Positions 10,464 to 23,992 of a stretch of 64,000 nucleotides of DNA are shown piece by piece. The notes beneath the pieces are model-generated. The model did no database searches, was not told the DNA's origin, and worked only from the letters and a program-made list of their open reading frames with translations. Source of the DNA: Omphalotus guepiniiformis (taxonomy: Eukaryota; Basidiomycota; Agaricomycetes; Agaricales; Omphalotaceae); the NCBI GenBank assembly GCA_028554645.1, contig JAQOOI010000037.1:1-64000 (forward strand). Direction: 5' to 3'. Numbering within the stretch: position 1 is the first letter of the stretch; each line of letters starts with the position of its first letter. The position numbers were made by a program, and so were the translations under genes.

Positions 10464-12711
10464 CTACAGCTGCCCTGCAACGTAACTCTCATCCAAGCTG
10501 GTTATCAATCGCAGGATCACATTGATCTGCTCTACTGCAGTAGGTATGTCCAGCTTACTCCAGCCGCCATCTACCATCGCAGCCCACAAGTAATCGGGTT
10601 GAGGAATGATTCTTGGAGCAGAATGTAAGATTTCGAGAAACGATGCGAGGAAGGAGTTTCGCGGCTCACCCGACGGTTGGAATAGATGAACGACCCAAGT
10701 TACTACTACCTCCAGCGCCGTACCTATCAGAATGTTCTCATCAGGATTGATTCCATCTGACCGACTGCAGACCTACCAATGTGCTCTGACATCGTCGACC
10801 GTCTGAGGAGCAAGAAGAGCCATTCTGAGAGAATCAGATGTTCCCTGAAACGCGTCCAAGTAGTGTTGGTGTAGCAAATGGCTAGCTGAAGAGTCATTTC
10901 TGTGAATTGATAGCAGTGAGCTTGAGAGAATAAGTAGTATTAGATGAGGGTTGAGTACTTACGCCATGGTCCACATAGGTTCAAGATTTCCAGTTGCCTT
11001 GTATACTGGCACACCGGTGCTGAAGTCATCCTTGAACTCCAATGCACCGAAATGTTCGCAGACGATAGCCGCTTTTGCGTTCTTCTGGATATCAGGACGC
11101 TGACTCATCCATCTAGTTTCGGAGAGATGCCCGCCGGACATATGGCCAGTGGTTATGACGAAACTGATGGACGAAGCGAAGAAGTCAGAAGCGAATGACG
11201 ATGGGCGAAGACGAAGGCTATTTCAGGAAGCACTGTGGGACGCACTCGATATTGATGCTTGGCTTCTGACGAGCTAGCGTCTCTGCCATTGTAAGCAATA
11301 AAATCGGACCTATCGATTCGAACCAGATGGGTGTTTGAGAAATGAGTTAGGCATATTGTCACGTACCATTCTCCTCCACTATGCTAGGGCCTACGTTTGA
11401 TCTCGATGAATATCAATGAATCGTATACAGAGCTAACGCTTCTCACCATCGCCTGCCCCAGATATTAGTGTCTCGAAAGTGAAAGAATACCTTCAGTAAG
11501 TGCGAAGGACAACTCACTATGTGTATACACAATTATAGTGTCGTTCTTCCCACTCGTTCCTTCCAAATGTCCGATAACGGTATGAGTATCGGACTCGATA
11601 GTCGGAGCGTACAAAGTAACAGTCGCGCTATCGACTTCTCCATCCCTTGACAGCTGTCGGATTGTTTCACCGGTGGTATTTCCTACATACACAGTTGGCA
11701 CGTGGAATAGGGAGCCGGCTCCTGGTGCACCGTCATTGGGGAGGAATTGCAGAGTAGCATCCTCATCAGAGGTGTCAGTCCAGGATGCGATCATGGCGGA
11801 GACTCCTTGCGCCTGCAGGTCAGTGAAGTTGAGCACCTTAGTAGATTGCCAGTGTGGATTCGACAGGTTGCCGAGCTACGTACGTATAGGTGTTGTGAGT
11901 GAAGTGGTCACTAGATGTTGAAGAACGCAGAACGTACCTCGGGTATCTGGTCTGTTGATATGTTACGGGATGTGCTGTCAATATTACACCGTTATCAGTT
12001 CCATCTTACGCTATGACCAACAAAAGACGGGAGTGGATCATGAACTCACCCCATTAATTGGTACAGGGGATGCGAGTAGTTTCGCGTTGGGCTGGGATTA
12101 TCGAAGAATACCACTGAGCCTCCACCTTGAAGGTTATCAAGATTCAAACTCGACGGATCGCCACTGGGGTCCAGGTCGTCTATCACAACAAAGGAACCTG
12201 CATCATGCACGGGGGCGGTAACACCTTCAAGTCCGCTATTGCCGCTATATGGCCAGTAACCTGTCGTAGGAAGGCCTAGAGCGGTGCCGTTCTTGAGGTT
12301 GAGAGTCAACGACCACCAACGGGGATCCCATCTAATTTGAATTGGATGGGCGACAATCGGTGCGCAGAGCGATGAATGTTCGTACCTTTGAAGAGTATAG
12401 TTGAGAGTGTCAACTTCTAGTCCTGCTAGCGCCATATAACGCGATACGAGCGTGGTGAGAGTGTTGTGATTTTCATTCCCAGCTAAAAGATATCGGAGGT
12501 TATATTCGATGAGTAGCCATGCGCATAACTACCGGCACGTACTCCATCTCGGGCCCCTCAAATTCGTTTGAAACAGTCGATCGTGCAAAAGTTGCTGTTG
12601 CTGCTGGGTCAGAGATGGCGGGGAAGCCGAGACCAAAGTCGTAGTGGCTATTGCGAGCAAGGAAATGGGAAGTGTCAAACACAGAGAAAGCATCCTGATA
12701 GTAGGGAACAT
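10464..12711 (-). CDS. Secreted M28-like metallopeptidase family protein
   Basis: The start at 12711 gives a signal peptide (MFPTIRMLSLCLTLPISLLA). AGNENHNTLTTLVSRYM is the usual N-terminal motif of M28-type exopeptidases. A middle PA-like part (LEGVTAPVHDAGSFVVIDD) comes before the peptidase core, which reads VIGHLEGTSGKNDTIIVYTHS and then, across two small introns, DG and PSIVEENG. The block HSDG...EENG carries the His, Asp and Glu expected to bind zinc. TTGHMSGGHLSETRWM follows, then a C-terminal exon ending LITSLDESYVAGQL. Many small exons are required; the boundaries around 11150-11460 are the least certain. It is followed downstream by tRNA-Val on the same strand. Confidence 0.72.
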
Positions 12712-14395
12712 CACGTTGTGAGATGGGTCCATTAAATACATGAGGTGCTTGAGAGGTAACACAATGCTATCTCACAGAAAAGGCATAAAAAGTACCTGTA
12801 GTGAAAAACCATTTGACCATATGACATAAATTTTCGCATCTTGCGAAGGAAAAACCAAAACAAAATATATTGAGGCTCAAAAGTGTCGCCGCAGCAAAGG
12901 TTTCCAGAAATCACCTCTTGTAGTTTTTCGAATTTCATACGAATTTTACGACGTTTTACCTAACGAAAGAAAGGTAAAAGGTAAGATTACTGGGCAAAAA
13001 TGTTCGTAGAAGACATCAAATACAGACATATCCATTGACAATTTCGTAAGTCGCCCAGTGTTCTCGGAATGTAGGGATGTCGAAACTTGTCCCCACGATC
13101 CACACCAAATGTCCAGGATAAGCTCCTCGTGAGGTTGATATTCATGTATTCCTATAAATAGAATTCAAAGATAGCACGAAAATAAGAAAAACACAACACG
13201 AAGATGCTGTACTTCCGGTCATTAGGTCAGTGTAAGCCCGGAGAGGATACGAACATAACTTTGGTCCCGGTAGCCGAACTAACCCGAAGACGGAGCTCCG
13301 TCGTCTTAGACACACAGAACTGAAGAACTTTGACATTAAAGAGTAATGGTAGGATGACAGACTCCAGCGTGCAAACCAGGGTTTGACATATGTACAGCAA
13401 CAAGCATTCTTTGAACCGAATGAGTGCCTTGAAGTTATCTCCTGAGGCCTGAGGTCTGAGAAGTCATAGTCATAGATAGTTTTCCGACTTCCAGTCACCG
13501 ACGCTGCGTAATGATTGTTTTTTTTATTTTTTTTTGCAAGAACTATGTCTCAGAAATAAGGCACGCACTCGCTCTTTATCACACCCAGACAGGAACAATT
13601 TCCCACTAAACCATTTCAGTGACTAGCTTGCTTCTCTATATGTTTAGACTGTTTGAGGATGAGGTTAGAAGATGAAGTTGAAGAAAGAACAATGACTTCA
13701 AGGGACCCACCTTCTGGACCCACCCGTGCATGAGTCCTAGCAGGTGACCCCTACATGTGATGCGTGCCTTTGACATCCTCCGTTCCGCCCGGGAAATTGG
13801 CGCCGGCAGTGCTCGCGGCCGGAGTACCGGCCCGTCTGACTTCTACATAAAACATATCTATACCGTCCCATGTTCAATTATAACTGACAAGTCAGGCCGT
13901 AGCCCCTGAACCCGACGAGCCCGACTCCACTTTAGCTGTGTTATTCGTAAGTACTGTGTATGTTCTGTATACCTATAATCTCTGTAGATGCATGCCAAGC
14001 TTGAACGTTTGAACCCCCAGATAGCGAATTGCACCCTGATTGGACCCATCCGTTATGCGTACGTACTGTATATCATAAAATTCAAGTTGCGGGTTCATAC
14101 TGGCAATCGAGCCTAGGCTGAGGTACACAGACCGAAGGCTAAAATCTAAAAAAGCGGGGTGAGGGTACACAGTACTGCTTCAGTCACGCCACGCCTTGAA
14201 AGCTTGAATGGTCATCGCTTTGAGTTCGAGAAACAATATTGCTGAAACGGAATTCCAACGGGACATGACTCAGACCTGTGTGCTTACAAGTATCTCAGCA
14301 ATCTATTCGTTGGTTGATAAATAATAAGGCAGAAGACAGGAAATTGGAGAGTACAATGACGGAGAGCAAAGCACTGAACGACTACTATTGCGGAC
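12712..14395. other. Intergenic region, no supported gene
   Basis: The longest frame (minus 13142-13498, 118 codons) has unusual Cys/Ser-rich composition, no flanking exons and no family motif. A T-rich tract lies at 13518-13536. This stretch holds the promoter of the peptidase and the 3' flank of the desaturase. Confidence 0.45.
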
Positions 14396-16256
14396 TTAAT
14401 CATTCTTCGAACGATAGTACTCATCTGCAGGTCGACGGAGTGCTTGCCCTTTCTTATTCCTGTAGAAGAGCACATCACCTGAAAAGGAACATTAGCATAT
14501 ATGAAAACTTTCTTGTAGCTGCTTACCTTCGTTTTCTACGAATTGGCAGTCATTATAATTGTCCCATAACGCACGGAAGACAGGTTTGTCCGAGTAGACA
14601 TAGTAGTCACCAATAAACGCTTTGAGGTATTGCGTAGCATCAGGACCGTGGTCTAGAGTACAAAGTTCAGAAGGTCATAATAACAGGTTGTAAATGAACA
14701 CCTACAGAAAGGCATTTTGGGGAAAAACTGCGCAAAAGACGCGTTAAGAAGAGTGCTCATCAATTTTGAAGGGTCGAAGTTGTTTACTTACGTGATGTAT
14801 GACATGGAAATGAGCCACATCGTGCAAAAAGAAACGGCCTTGCCATCCAAGAAAGTTTCTATCCACAGTCGCAGCAGCTCCGCGCTGGAAGTTCCACTCC
14901 TTACCTCGGTAGTGAGGCATTATCGGATCGGTATGATGCAGGTACGTGATCATGATAACTGGAGAAGACGAAACAGATGCATCAATGTCAGGTTCATATC
15001 AATCTTCTGAGATAGGAAAAGCTGTGTCGAGGACAGCTCGGAGACAAAGCAAATCAGGGACCCGAGATGAAAATCAACTTACACCAGTGAGTGACGCCGA
15101 GCCATGGAATGCCATAGTATCTGATTACATTCCAGGCACCGTAGACTGAACAGGCATGTTTAACTGCCCAGATCATGAATGCGATTCCCATGTTTGAGAT
15201 TAACACGGAGTTCCGTTGAGCTTTCGTGAATAAAACAGAGTTGGCTACACAGTCGAAGCGTCAGATATTCATGTGAACAGTATTATAGAAATGCTCGCGT
15301 ACGACTGAAGTGATTGGTCCATTTCGGGTAACCTTTTTGTCCAGAGACATTGAAGACTGTTCGACAGCAGTCAGCTTTTGAAAGAGATTGCCAAACCAAT
15401 GTGCTGATTTTCACTTACGCAAGTACGCTGGAAAAGCCAGGAGCTGCTGTCTAATAAGCATGTAAAGTGTATAAATGGGTGTGTCGCCGAAAATCTCGTC
15501 GTAGTCAATAGCATGTTCCTCGCTCTCGTCCGGAATACCAAGATCAGCTCTTGTTTTTGGAACGTAAACTTCGTCTCGCTCCATTGAGGCATGATTACTG
15601 TGGTGACGGTGATGCGAAATCTTCCAGCTGAAATACGGAGTCCACAAAGCAGTATGGGTAATCTACGGAAAACTTGACTGTAAGTTCGGAGGCTTCAAGA
15701 GTTCGTCAAACAGACTCACAAAGCCAATGGTATCATTTACAAGCCCGTAGTCCGAGAACGCTCCGTGACCGCACTATATGACGGAAGGGTAAGCGTTTCT
15801 GAAACCCACTTCATCAAACGCACTTACCTCATGACCAATAACCCAGATTCCAGTGAAGACGAGGCCTTGAAACCACCAACTACGGCCATGTATAAGTGTC
15901 TGAGCCATACTCTGAGTTTAGTTGAACTTACTAGGTACCCCATGCAAGCCAACGAGCAAGCTCCGCGCCGAAAGGAGTGAACATTGAGCTGACTCCGGCT
16001 TTCGAGAAATAATCATCGATGAAGGTGGCAAGAACCCAGAGTCCAGACGCCAGAACGATATCTCGAAGTAGGTAGCGACATCCACGTATCGTATCTCTCT
16101 TGAAGAATTTGGCTGGGATAGCGTCTCTGATTTCCTTGAGCGACCTATAGAGCTCGAGTGAGTACTAGTAGCTGTTACTGTAGTATGTAGGTACCAAGGC
16201 ATAGGCGTGAACGTCGGTAGAGTGTCTTCGTTGTAGTCGACTGACGATGGAGCCAT
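14396..16256 (-). CDS. Delta-12 (oleate) fatty acid desaturase, paralogue 1
   Basis: Membrane di-iron desaturase expected to turn oleoyl into linoleoyl lipids in the ER. The start at 16256 ([16 protein letters not shown]) is followed by an intron and [17 protein letters not shown]. All three His boxes are present: HECGH (split by an intron between HE and CGH), HHRHH in [20 protein letters not shown], and HVIHH in [29 protein letters not shown] lies between boxes two and three, as in FAD2 enzymes. The last exon begins [15 protein letters not shown] and ends at a TAA at 14396. At least eight introns interrupt it. It is head to head with a second desaturase at 17506 and clearly similar to it. 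Confidence 0.88.
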
Positions 16257-17505
16257 GACGAAAAGTGGAAATTGGGTGTTGCCAAACTGTAGACGGCCAG
16301 GGTCTGTATTTAAGGAGTCCAGTGGGCGTCATTAATGGCCCTGCAGAGATAGAATGTAAAGTCGCGGTGAGCTCCCTGAGGGTTTCCCATCTAGAATAAT
16401 TGATAATGCAGCAAGCGGGCAACAAGGCTGTTTTCCATTTCACCATGAGAGACTTCCTGAATGAACTCGTGGTGCTCTAAATTGGCGAGCTATTCTGTAA
16501 CTGATCTCCGTGATTTGCGAAAGCAAACGAAGAGACAGAAGTATTGTCAGGTTACGCATTCAGAGTCAAGCTTGAATTCACACAGCCGCGCGCTCGAAAA
16601 AAATTTGATAAGCCTAGTTGATTATGTAAGCAGATATGATCAGCCCTTTGAATTTCCACGGAGAGCCGGCATGCTACTTTCCTTCTACCTGTTACGACTA
16701 CCGCCCCCGAAATTTATCTGGCTCCGGCTCGCTTTCCAATGCAGGTTGAATCTATAAGTTCTACTTACTACCATTTGGCATTTTGACCCTGCCGTTTGCG
16801 GAGAAGTTTGAAACCTTTTGAGATCGAGTAACATATGGGGTAGGCTGGTTCGTTCAAGGTATGTTTCTACTTTCTATCAGAGGACCTGTGTGAAGAAAAC
16901 AACGACGGCTACTTCGAAGCGCTGCAGCTTCCACGAGAACTTTAGCTGTCCATGTGGAGGCCCTAAATTCAGGTCGGTAAAAGCGAACAAAGGCTATACT
17001 ACTTAGTGTACTGTGGCTCAAGAAGATGGCTCAAGGTGACGATACACTCGAAACACTTACCTCATATTCCCGAACCTTCCATCCATCTATCGATAACTAA
17101 GTGTCATGCACTTGTATCATTCTATGCAATAGAAGTTCTAGTTCTCCGTCAATTGGGTGGGCGCTCACAGGTTCAACTCCAGCCTAAGTATTCATCAAGG
17201 CGCGGTAAAGAGAAATACATTCACAGGATAACGTCCGTTAGACATACTTCATGCAAGATCGCACATCTACATAGAAATGACAAGCCCTGATGGGAAAACT
17301 AGATTGCGATGCCTCGGTATTAGGCGTAGGTCTACATTCCCTCTCCATTCTAAAGTTCTCATCCAGCTCTGACGTGATGGAGGTCATAATTCCAATTACT
17401 TACAGAGAACTGTGGAAGTATTTAATAACTCCTTATTGTTTGTCAACCCCTCACAGTCCATCTCTTCAGTAGTTTTTCACCAACCGAAAAGCTCCCTTCG
17501 TAGTG
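16257..17505. promoter_or_regulatory. Divergent intergenic region between two desaturase genes
   Basis: This 1.25-kb spacer separates genes transcribed outward. A minus-strand TATA-like CTTAAATAC lies at about 16306-16314, close to the left gene. TATTTAATAACT near 17418 may serve the right gene. Small open frames here have no recognisable features. Confidence 0.4.
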
Positions 17506-19168
17506 ATGTCTTCTTTGTCCTTATTCAGCGATAGTCCTGAGTTCCAGCGCAGGAAGGCTACTCCTTTCACCCCCACAAAAGTCGGTTTCAGGGTATAGCT
17601 CAAATGTCCCATGCTGACTTGCTTTTCTTTGAACCTAGGTCACGATTGGAGAACTTCATGCGAGTATCCCGAAGCACCTTTTTCAGAAGAGCACCTTCAA
17701 AGGACTGCTCTACGTCGCTCGGGACATCCTCTGTGCAGTCGTCATTTACAAGCTGGGATGGCTTATCGACCCGTCTTCTCGAAGCTTGACGAGGAACTAC
17801 GGAGTTCCTACATTTGTTGCGACTGGTCTCAAATGGTCTCTCTGGTCACTTTATTGGTACTGTCAGAGTGTCGTTCTCGCCGGGTGGTGGTGCATGGCTC
17901 ACGAAGCCGGCCACGGTAACGTCTCTCCTCACGCTTGGGTCAATCACGTCGTTGGTTTCTGTTTGCATACGGTCAGTTAGGTTCACTAATATACTCGATA
18001 TGTCTTCTTGACGCAACAGTTTCGTTTAGTTCGTTCTAGCGCCGTTTTATTCTTGGAGGGCTTCGCACCATGCTCATCACAAGGCTACCGTATCCGTTGA
18101 ACGTGACGAGAACTACGTACCTCGGACGAGGTCTGATTTTGGTCTGCCTACGGCCTCTATGGCGAAAGCCCAGGATTACCACGAAATCTTTGAGGAGACA
18201 CCTATATACACACTGGGTCGTATGCTCGTTATGCAGCTTGCCGGATGGCAAATATACTTGTGCACCGACACCATGGGCTCACCACGGCACCCAGCTGGTA
18301 CCAACGTAAGCCACTAGATTTTTTCGTTACTACAGTCAATAACATTCTTCCAAAGCATTTCCTCCCTTCGTCGCCACTATTCAAGCCTCATCAACGCCCA
18401 GGCGTCATCGCATCGAACATCGGACTAACAGTCATGGCCTGTGTTCTGTATACCTGGACTCAGAAAGTAGGTCTTGCGGCGTTCGTCAAGCTATACTTTA
18501 TCCCTTACATCGTAAGTGTCGGCCATGTATCGCAATATGCCCGCAACTGAGACGTTCTACTCGTGGATAGCTCCTGAACCATTGGATTGTCATGCTCACA
18601 TACCTCCACCATTCCGATCCTACCGTACCAATGTACCGCAAAGGACAATGGTCGTTCGTTAGAGGAGCAATCTCTACGGTTGATCGTCCCCTGCTAGGAT
18701 GGGCCGGTAGAGCATTCTTCCATAACGTGAGCCATGACCACGTATGTCGTATTTCTCTCCCTTCACGTCCGCGCGTCATGCCAAGCTAACTCTTCCGACA
18801 GATCGCTCACCATTTGTTCTCGTCCATTCCATTCTGTGGGTAGTTTACTTACTCCATTTCTTTCGCGGGAACCTGACGCAGATTGAATAGATAATCAACC
18901 TCTCGTAACTGAAGCAATCAAAAAGATCTTGAAAGACGATTATAATTACGACTCTACAGTAAGTACTCAAGAGTTGCAGATCTTCCGATTTCTGATGCAT
19001 TACTTATTGACTTTCTAGAACTCTTTCCGCGCTCTGTACCGTACTTTCACTCAATGCTGCTTTATTGAGGACGAAGGTGACATCGTTTTCTATAAGAATA
19101 AGAATGGGGAAGCGGCCAGGACGCTCGCAGAGGATGCGCTGGATCGCCCAACAACTGTCAATGCTTGA
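17506..19168 (+). CDS. Delta-12 (oleate) fatty acid desaturase, paralogue 2
   Basis: The ATG at 17506 opens MSSLSLFSDSPEFQRRK. The first exon (17506-17592) is 29 codons, and the next begins VTIGELHASIPKHLFQ, matching the family N-terminus. His boxes: HEAGH in MAHEAGHGNVSPHAW, HHAHH in ASHHAHHKATVSVERDENYV, and HIAHH, completed across an intron in HNVSHDH-IAHHLFSSIPF. YLHHSDPTVPMYRKGQW lies between boxes two and three. The C-terminus reads CFIEDEGDIVFYKNKNGEA. Same architecture and many matched positions as the left copy, so this is a duplicated FAD2-type pair. One copy may make the bulk linoleate and the other may be regulated; that is inference. Confidence 0.88.
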
Positions 19169-21516
19169 AAGGAACGAGCGAAGGCCCATGTTTTAAAATG
19201 ACAGTTGACAGTTTCATAGTTAGTAGTAAATACAGACTTCTCCCTTTATGTATATATTATTATTCAAGCCCGTTCCACATATTTCTAATGGAGAGTGGCT
19301 GAGCCTAGAAATCACGTCCTTGAAAAACGAAAAATGCAGACGATCTGAACTGATGCTGAATCTCGAATCCGAGGAGCTTCGGGATATGAAGGTCGGGATC
19401 TCGACATATAACATGTTATTGCCCTGAGTGAGCTCGCAGCTTGACCCGGCTCGCAGAAATGGGTCTTTCGGAGGAAATTCAATGGGTCTACTTAGAATGA
19501 AAGACATCCGAGCCCACAGACTCGTTTTGGCTCGAGAGGAGCAAGAATTTGATCATTGACTCACGGGTGAATCATATGTTCGAGTCGAGCCAGGGAAGTA
19601 ATTTACTTACACTCGTCTAAATCGGACGTAGAGAAAGGGGTTACATACTGAGTTAATCCGCTCGCATCTACCTGAGTACACACATGTTCATGTTCTCACA
19701 AAATTCGTAAGTATGAATCTGAGCCCACAGGGCTTGAGCTTGATCACTGCTAATTCCGCACGTACGGTTGGATTTGCGCGGATCAAAAAAGGTATTAGAT
19801 TATCTTATGTATTGTTTTACGTACGGTCATTCCCCGGGTAACATAACTGCAAGTATCCGTTGTTTGTTCTCAAATTCTTCGCAAACTGGCAAGTCCCGGC
19901 GCTATTGCTTCTCTCTCATGAAACCACGGGAATAATATGGGGTACATCCATAAATGTAGGGCTAGACATGCTGTTGTCGCCAGATGTCCTGATCAGCGGT
20001 AGCGGTTGGGTCGCAGTTTGTTGCGCCCCTTTGATAGGCAGCTGAACCAAGGGAGCACTGTCTCGTCGGGTACGTCTTTGGAATTGAAATGTGATCCTAT
20101 GTAATGACTCATAGTGATTGATACGTGCACGAATAGTGAACGTTCATACGAAGTCGCTCCCTCACACTGGCTATGTACATTAAGAATGTCCATGGTTCAG
20201 TGGCTGTTCAGAAATCCGTAGACTCCGAGGGTGGCGCTACATATCTGGACCTGAGTCCGTGGGTGCACTTGAGAATGCGTATTCAGGATAAGGGACGTGT
20301 ACAGCGTGCTCAGGTCACCCACAGTGAGTCGGATGCCTACGGAGGTAGAATTGTTACGACGAATGCACATGAAGTAGGTTTTGCGTTGGCACTCTTACTG
20401 CAACTCTCTGATCAAGGTCCAAGCTAAGGCCGAGGACGCCTCCGTGCTAATGATAAGCTTCTTGATGGTTTGCGCTATAGACTATGATAATGACTACCAT
20501 ACATGAAAAGGTCCTCGTTAGTCGGCGACGACGTCTAATGGCGCCAAAGCTGAGGCATTCACCCTGTCTAAAGTCTCAACATATGTTCGTGTCCCTTGTC
20601 ATTTCATATCATCGGCTAATTTTCAGAAAGCAGATACTGATCCCGAGCTGTCAACCTACTTCAAGATTGCCTAAATGTTCTTGTTCTTTGGTTTCTTTGC
20701 TCCTCACAATATGTCTGCATACGGCCTAGCTTAATTGCCGACCACTTTCACGTACCTGACTGACAGAGCAGATACTCATTTAATAGCCACTGGAGTAAAA
20801 TTCCCCGTTAGATTCTTCGTCATATCTATCATGGTTCCAGTCCATCTAACTTTTTGTTTTCTGTCATATTGAATCAGGGACCTTCCAGAATCTTATCCGA
20901 GATTATCGGTTCTCTCCGGATATGGAAAGTTGGAAAATGGAGTAGCTGTATCTCACTGTCAGACTCTGTTCAGGTTCATGTATGACAAAGACGTACGGAA
21001 TGGTGTCGGTTCCGCATAGAATGACAGTTCTACTTTCCTTTCATCTGATATGTCATTGTTCAAATTATTGCAGAGTTTTTCGTTCGCGGAAAGGATGTCT
21101 GGCAGACTGAGGAAGTATTGTCCGTTACTATCAGAGTTTCAGCACGCATGCCCATGGTCAATTGATCATGAACCCGATACCCCTTTCCGAGCTTTTCTCC
21201 ATCTTTGAAGCACCCCCCACAACACACATCAGGTATTCTGTGATGCTTGGGCTCCATGGAATAGATGCGTCTAGAGGGACTTATCTCACTTTGGCAACCT
21301 TGAATCCTGAGGCTGGACCTAGTGAATTGTCTGAGTAGTCCCATAACGCGTCAGGTTTGATAACCGCTCTAGTTGCTGGAATCAGATGGCCTTTAGCGTA
21401 TCCATTAAACCCAACACAATGCTATGGAATCATTATTTACATACCTATTGAGGAGCACAGCAGTATCATAAGTGTCATTTAACTTGCGGGCCTACGTACA
21501 CACTTTCACTAGAGAT

Positions 21517-21900
21517 CTATAACGTGTTCAAGGGGTTCAATTCATGTAAAATGCTCTGCATTGATAAAATACTGAACCCACGTCCTCGGTTTGATTCCAT
21601 ACATAAGAAGCGGAACGACCATCTGCCAAATTTCCAACGTAAAAGCAACCTGTTTGTGTTGATATTTCCGCAGAATAACGACCCAACGAAGGGTTCTTGG
21701 AACAGAAAGTATCTGATGAAGTTGACTGGAATAAGGGAATAAAATTCGTTAGGTGATACTAAAGGAAGAGCTTACGAGATTTCAGCATTTAGGTGATACA
21801 TGCGTAGAAACCCCGTAAGGTAGACAAAGAGATCCTCAAACGGAGGAAAGTTGGGCATGATCAAATTGCGCATGCAGACGTCGTCCATCTATTATGCAGT
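21517..21900 (-). other. Possible exon pair of an unidentified gene
   Basis: On the minus strand an open stretch reading NLIMPNFPPFEDLFVYLTGF ends at a GTAAGC donor. After a very short gap comes a TAG acceptor and an open stretch starting SPNEFYSLIPVNFIRYF, closed by TAG at 21517. The composition is protein-like but the family is unknown, and the implied intron (about 17 nt) is too short to be normal. It could equally be a decayed fragment. Confidence 0.2.
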
Positions 21901-22105
21901 TGAGTAGTTGTTTTTCAACGTTCATCCAAAGAATGTACTGAGGAGCGAACACGAAGAAGTAGGCTTACGCTCTCTGTGAAAGAGAAGGCTCAAGGTACAA
22001 ATTGCTTTCCGAACCAATAAGACCGTTGAGCGTTATTCTGATGGTTGACCAATTCCTGAGTCCACTTGTTCTCTCCGCCGACGCCGATGACAGGAGTAAG
22101 GGTAG

Positions 22106-22460
22106 GGCTCAATACAAACAACATTGCAAAGATGCGAGCAAGCGTCCACCCCAAGATAGCAGGTTGACTCCGAAAAGACTTTCGCGAGAAGGTAGGAGGT
22201 GATTGGAGCCAGTGATTTTGTTTCCAGCGGCTTGTGGGATAATGGTCGCGATATGGAGGGTAGTTCTGGGCGCATATAGGGAGGGCTCAATGCAAAGAAC
22301 ATTGGAAATATGCGAGCAATCGTCCACCCCAAGATGGTAGGTTGACTCCGAGAAGACTTTCGCGAGAAGGTAGGGGGTCAACGGAGCTAGTAGTTGTGAG
22401 GGTTCCAGCGGCGCGCGGGATGGTGATTGTTATACGGGGGGTAGTTTTGGGCGCATATAG
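22106..22460. repeat. Tandem duplication, 178 bp x 2
   Basis: Unit 1 starts at 22106 and unit 2 at 22284. Both contain GCGTCCACCCCAAGAT or a near match, GACTTTCGCGAGAAGGTAGG and GGCGCATATAG. The period is not a multiple of three, so the second copy shifts any reading frame. Confidence 0.8.
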
Positions 22461-23771
22461 TTGAACTGGGCTCAAGAATTCAACTGTATTCAAGATCTAT
22501 TCTCCGTGATGAGAAACAGTGGGAAGTAATTGAGAAGCGCGAGGTATCGACTCACCTGGTACCAGCTCTATGTTCGGCGAACGAATGCAATTGCTCCGCT
22601 GACTGACTTGCAATGCCCAGTCCTCCGACCAGTTGGAAACTGAACATCCCTCTTCGACAAGACTATCCAGTCAGAATAATTCCCCTCTTTACTCCAAAAA
22701 GATGCTCAGTAATCCAAGCGCGATGGACTCTCGCCGCCATAAGCTACCACAACTTTACTGTTGGATAGCCGTGTAAGCCAGTGTCACGACTGAGTACATA
22801 CTGAGTATTGAAAATGACGATTTGCAGATAGCAGGACTTACCATTCGGATGAGTCATAGCAATGCTGAGTGAGACAGCGGGCTCGACGGCGATGAGGACC
22901 CGAGTAAGTGAGCCTCAGTAGATAAGAAGGGTGTTCTTCATCGCCAGACTACTGAATTTACACATTCAATGCTACTTCTCGGTCGTTGGTTCTTGCGCGG
23001 CCTGGACGGACAAATGAAGAATTTCGTACAGCAGAAAGCATTCTTCGAAGTTCGGTTTCGTCCCTGCAAAAGTAATGATTCTGAAAATGAAGAGCCAAGG
23101 AGAGTCGAGAGTCGAGACGGACCCGTAGTACGTACGCAGTCGTCCCACGCACGCAACTGGTTAGAAGACACGTGACTGGGTGATGCAAGAAGTTTTCGGA
23201 AATTTCCGTCAAACCTCCTCTTCTACTACAACAATCAAGCTCGTTGAGCGCAGCTTTGCTAATTCGTACTTTGGCGGGAGTTATGCGTCACTTCAGTCTG
23301 AAATGCTTGGTGAAGACAAAGCAAATCAAGGCATCTCTAGCTGACGCGGACGATGGAGTGGTACCAGCGTCGTATCTTTTGGTTAGCCGTAAGTGTTTGA
23401 GTCATTCGTTGCATTGTTTACACACTGAACTTGATCCGCTAGCGAGCAACACCGATGTATATCATGTAAGGATGTAAGCATCGACTAGGACAAGGAGTTC
23501 CATGTTCAGCGTCCGGATCACCCACTGGGGTCACGGTGACTCTGCCTGCGTCAGTATCCCAGTGATGTGGTCGAACTCTTGATGAATATGAGGAGCATCT
23601 GCTTGCGCTTTGCTTGACCTAGCAGAAGGCTTGCTTTTTCGGTATACTGTGAAGGGCATGAGCCAGCTCAGACCTACTAATCAGATATTTCCGATTGGGT
23701 ACTGTTGAAAACGATGTTACGGGCGCTTTCCATCATCTATGAGATACACCTGTACATAGATTATGTTCAGA

Positions 23772-23992
23772 TCTCGGTCAACAGACTCGTATCATTCTAG
23801 CACGAAGAGGCTGTTGAGGGCTTGCCAATATTTTCAATGTGAGTTGATCACATCTTCTCACACCTGCGGCGAGCGTTTGCTTAGGCTATTTCAATGCTAT
23901 CTCGGTGAACAAATTCGTACCCATTTAGCACGAAGAGGCTGTTGAGGGCTTGCCAAGATTCTCAATGTGAGTTGATCACATCTTCTCACACC
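23772..23992. repeat. Direct repeat, about 93 bp x 2, period 128 bp
   Basis: Copies at 23772-23864 and 23900-23992 share AGCACGAAGAGGCTGTTGAG and GTGAGTTGATCACATCTTCT, separated by about 35 unrelated bases. Confidence 0.75.

Noticed and set aside
13142..13498. 118-codon minus-strand frame
   Set aside because: It has no motif, signal, neighbouring exon or promoter; the composition is that of translated intergenic DNA.
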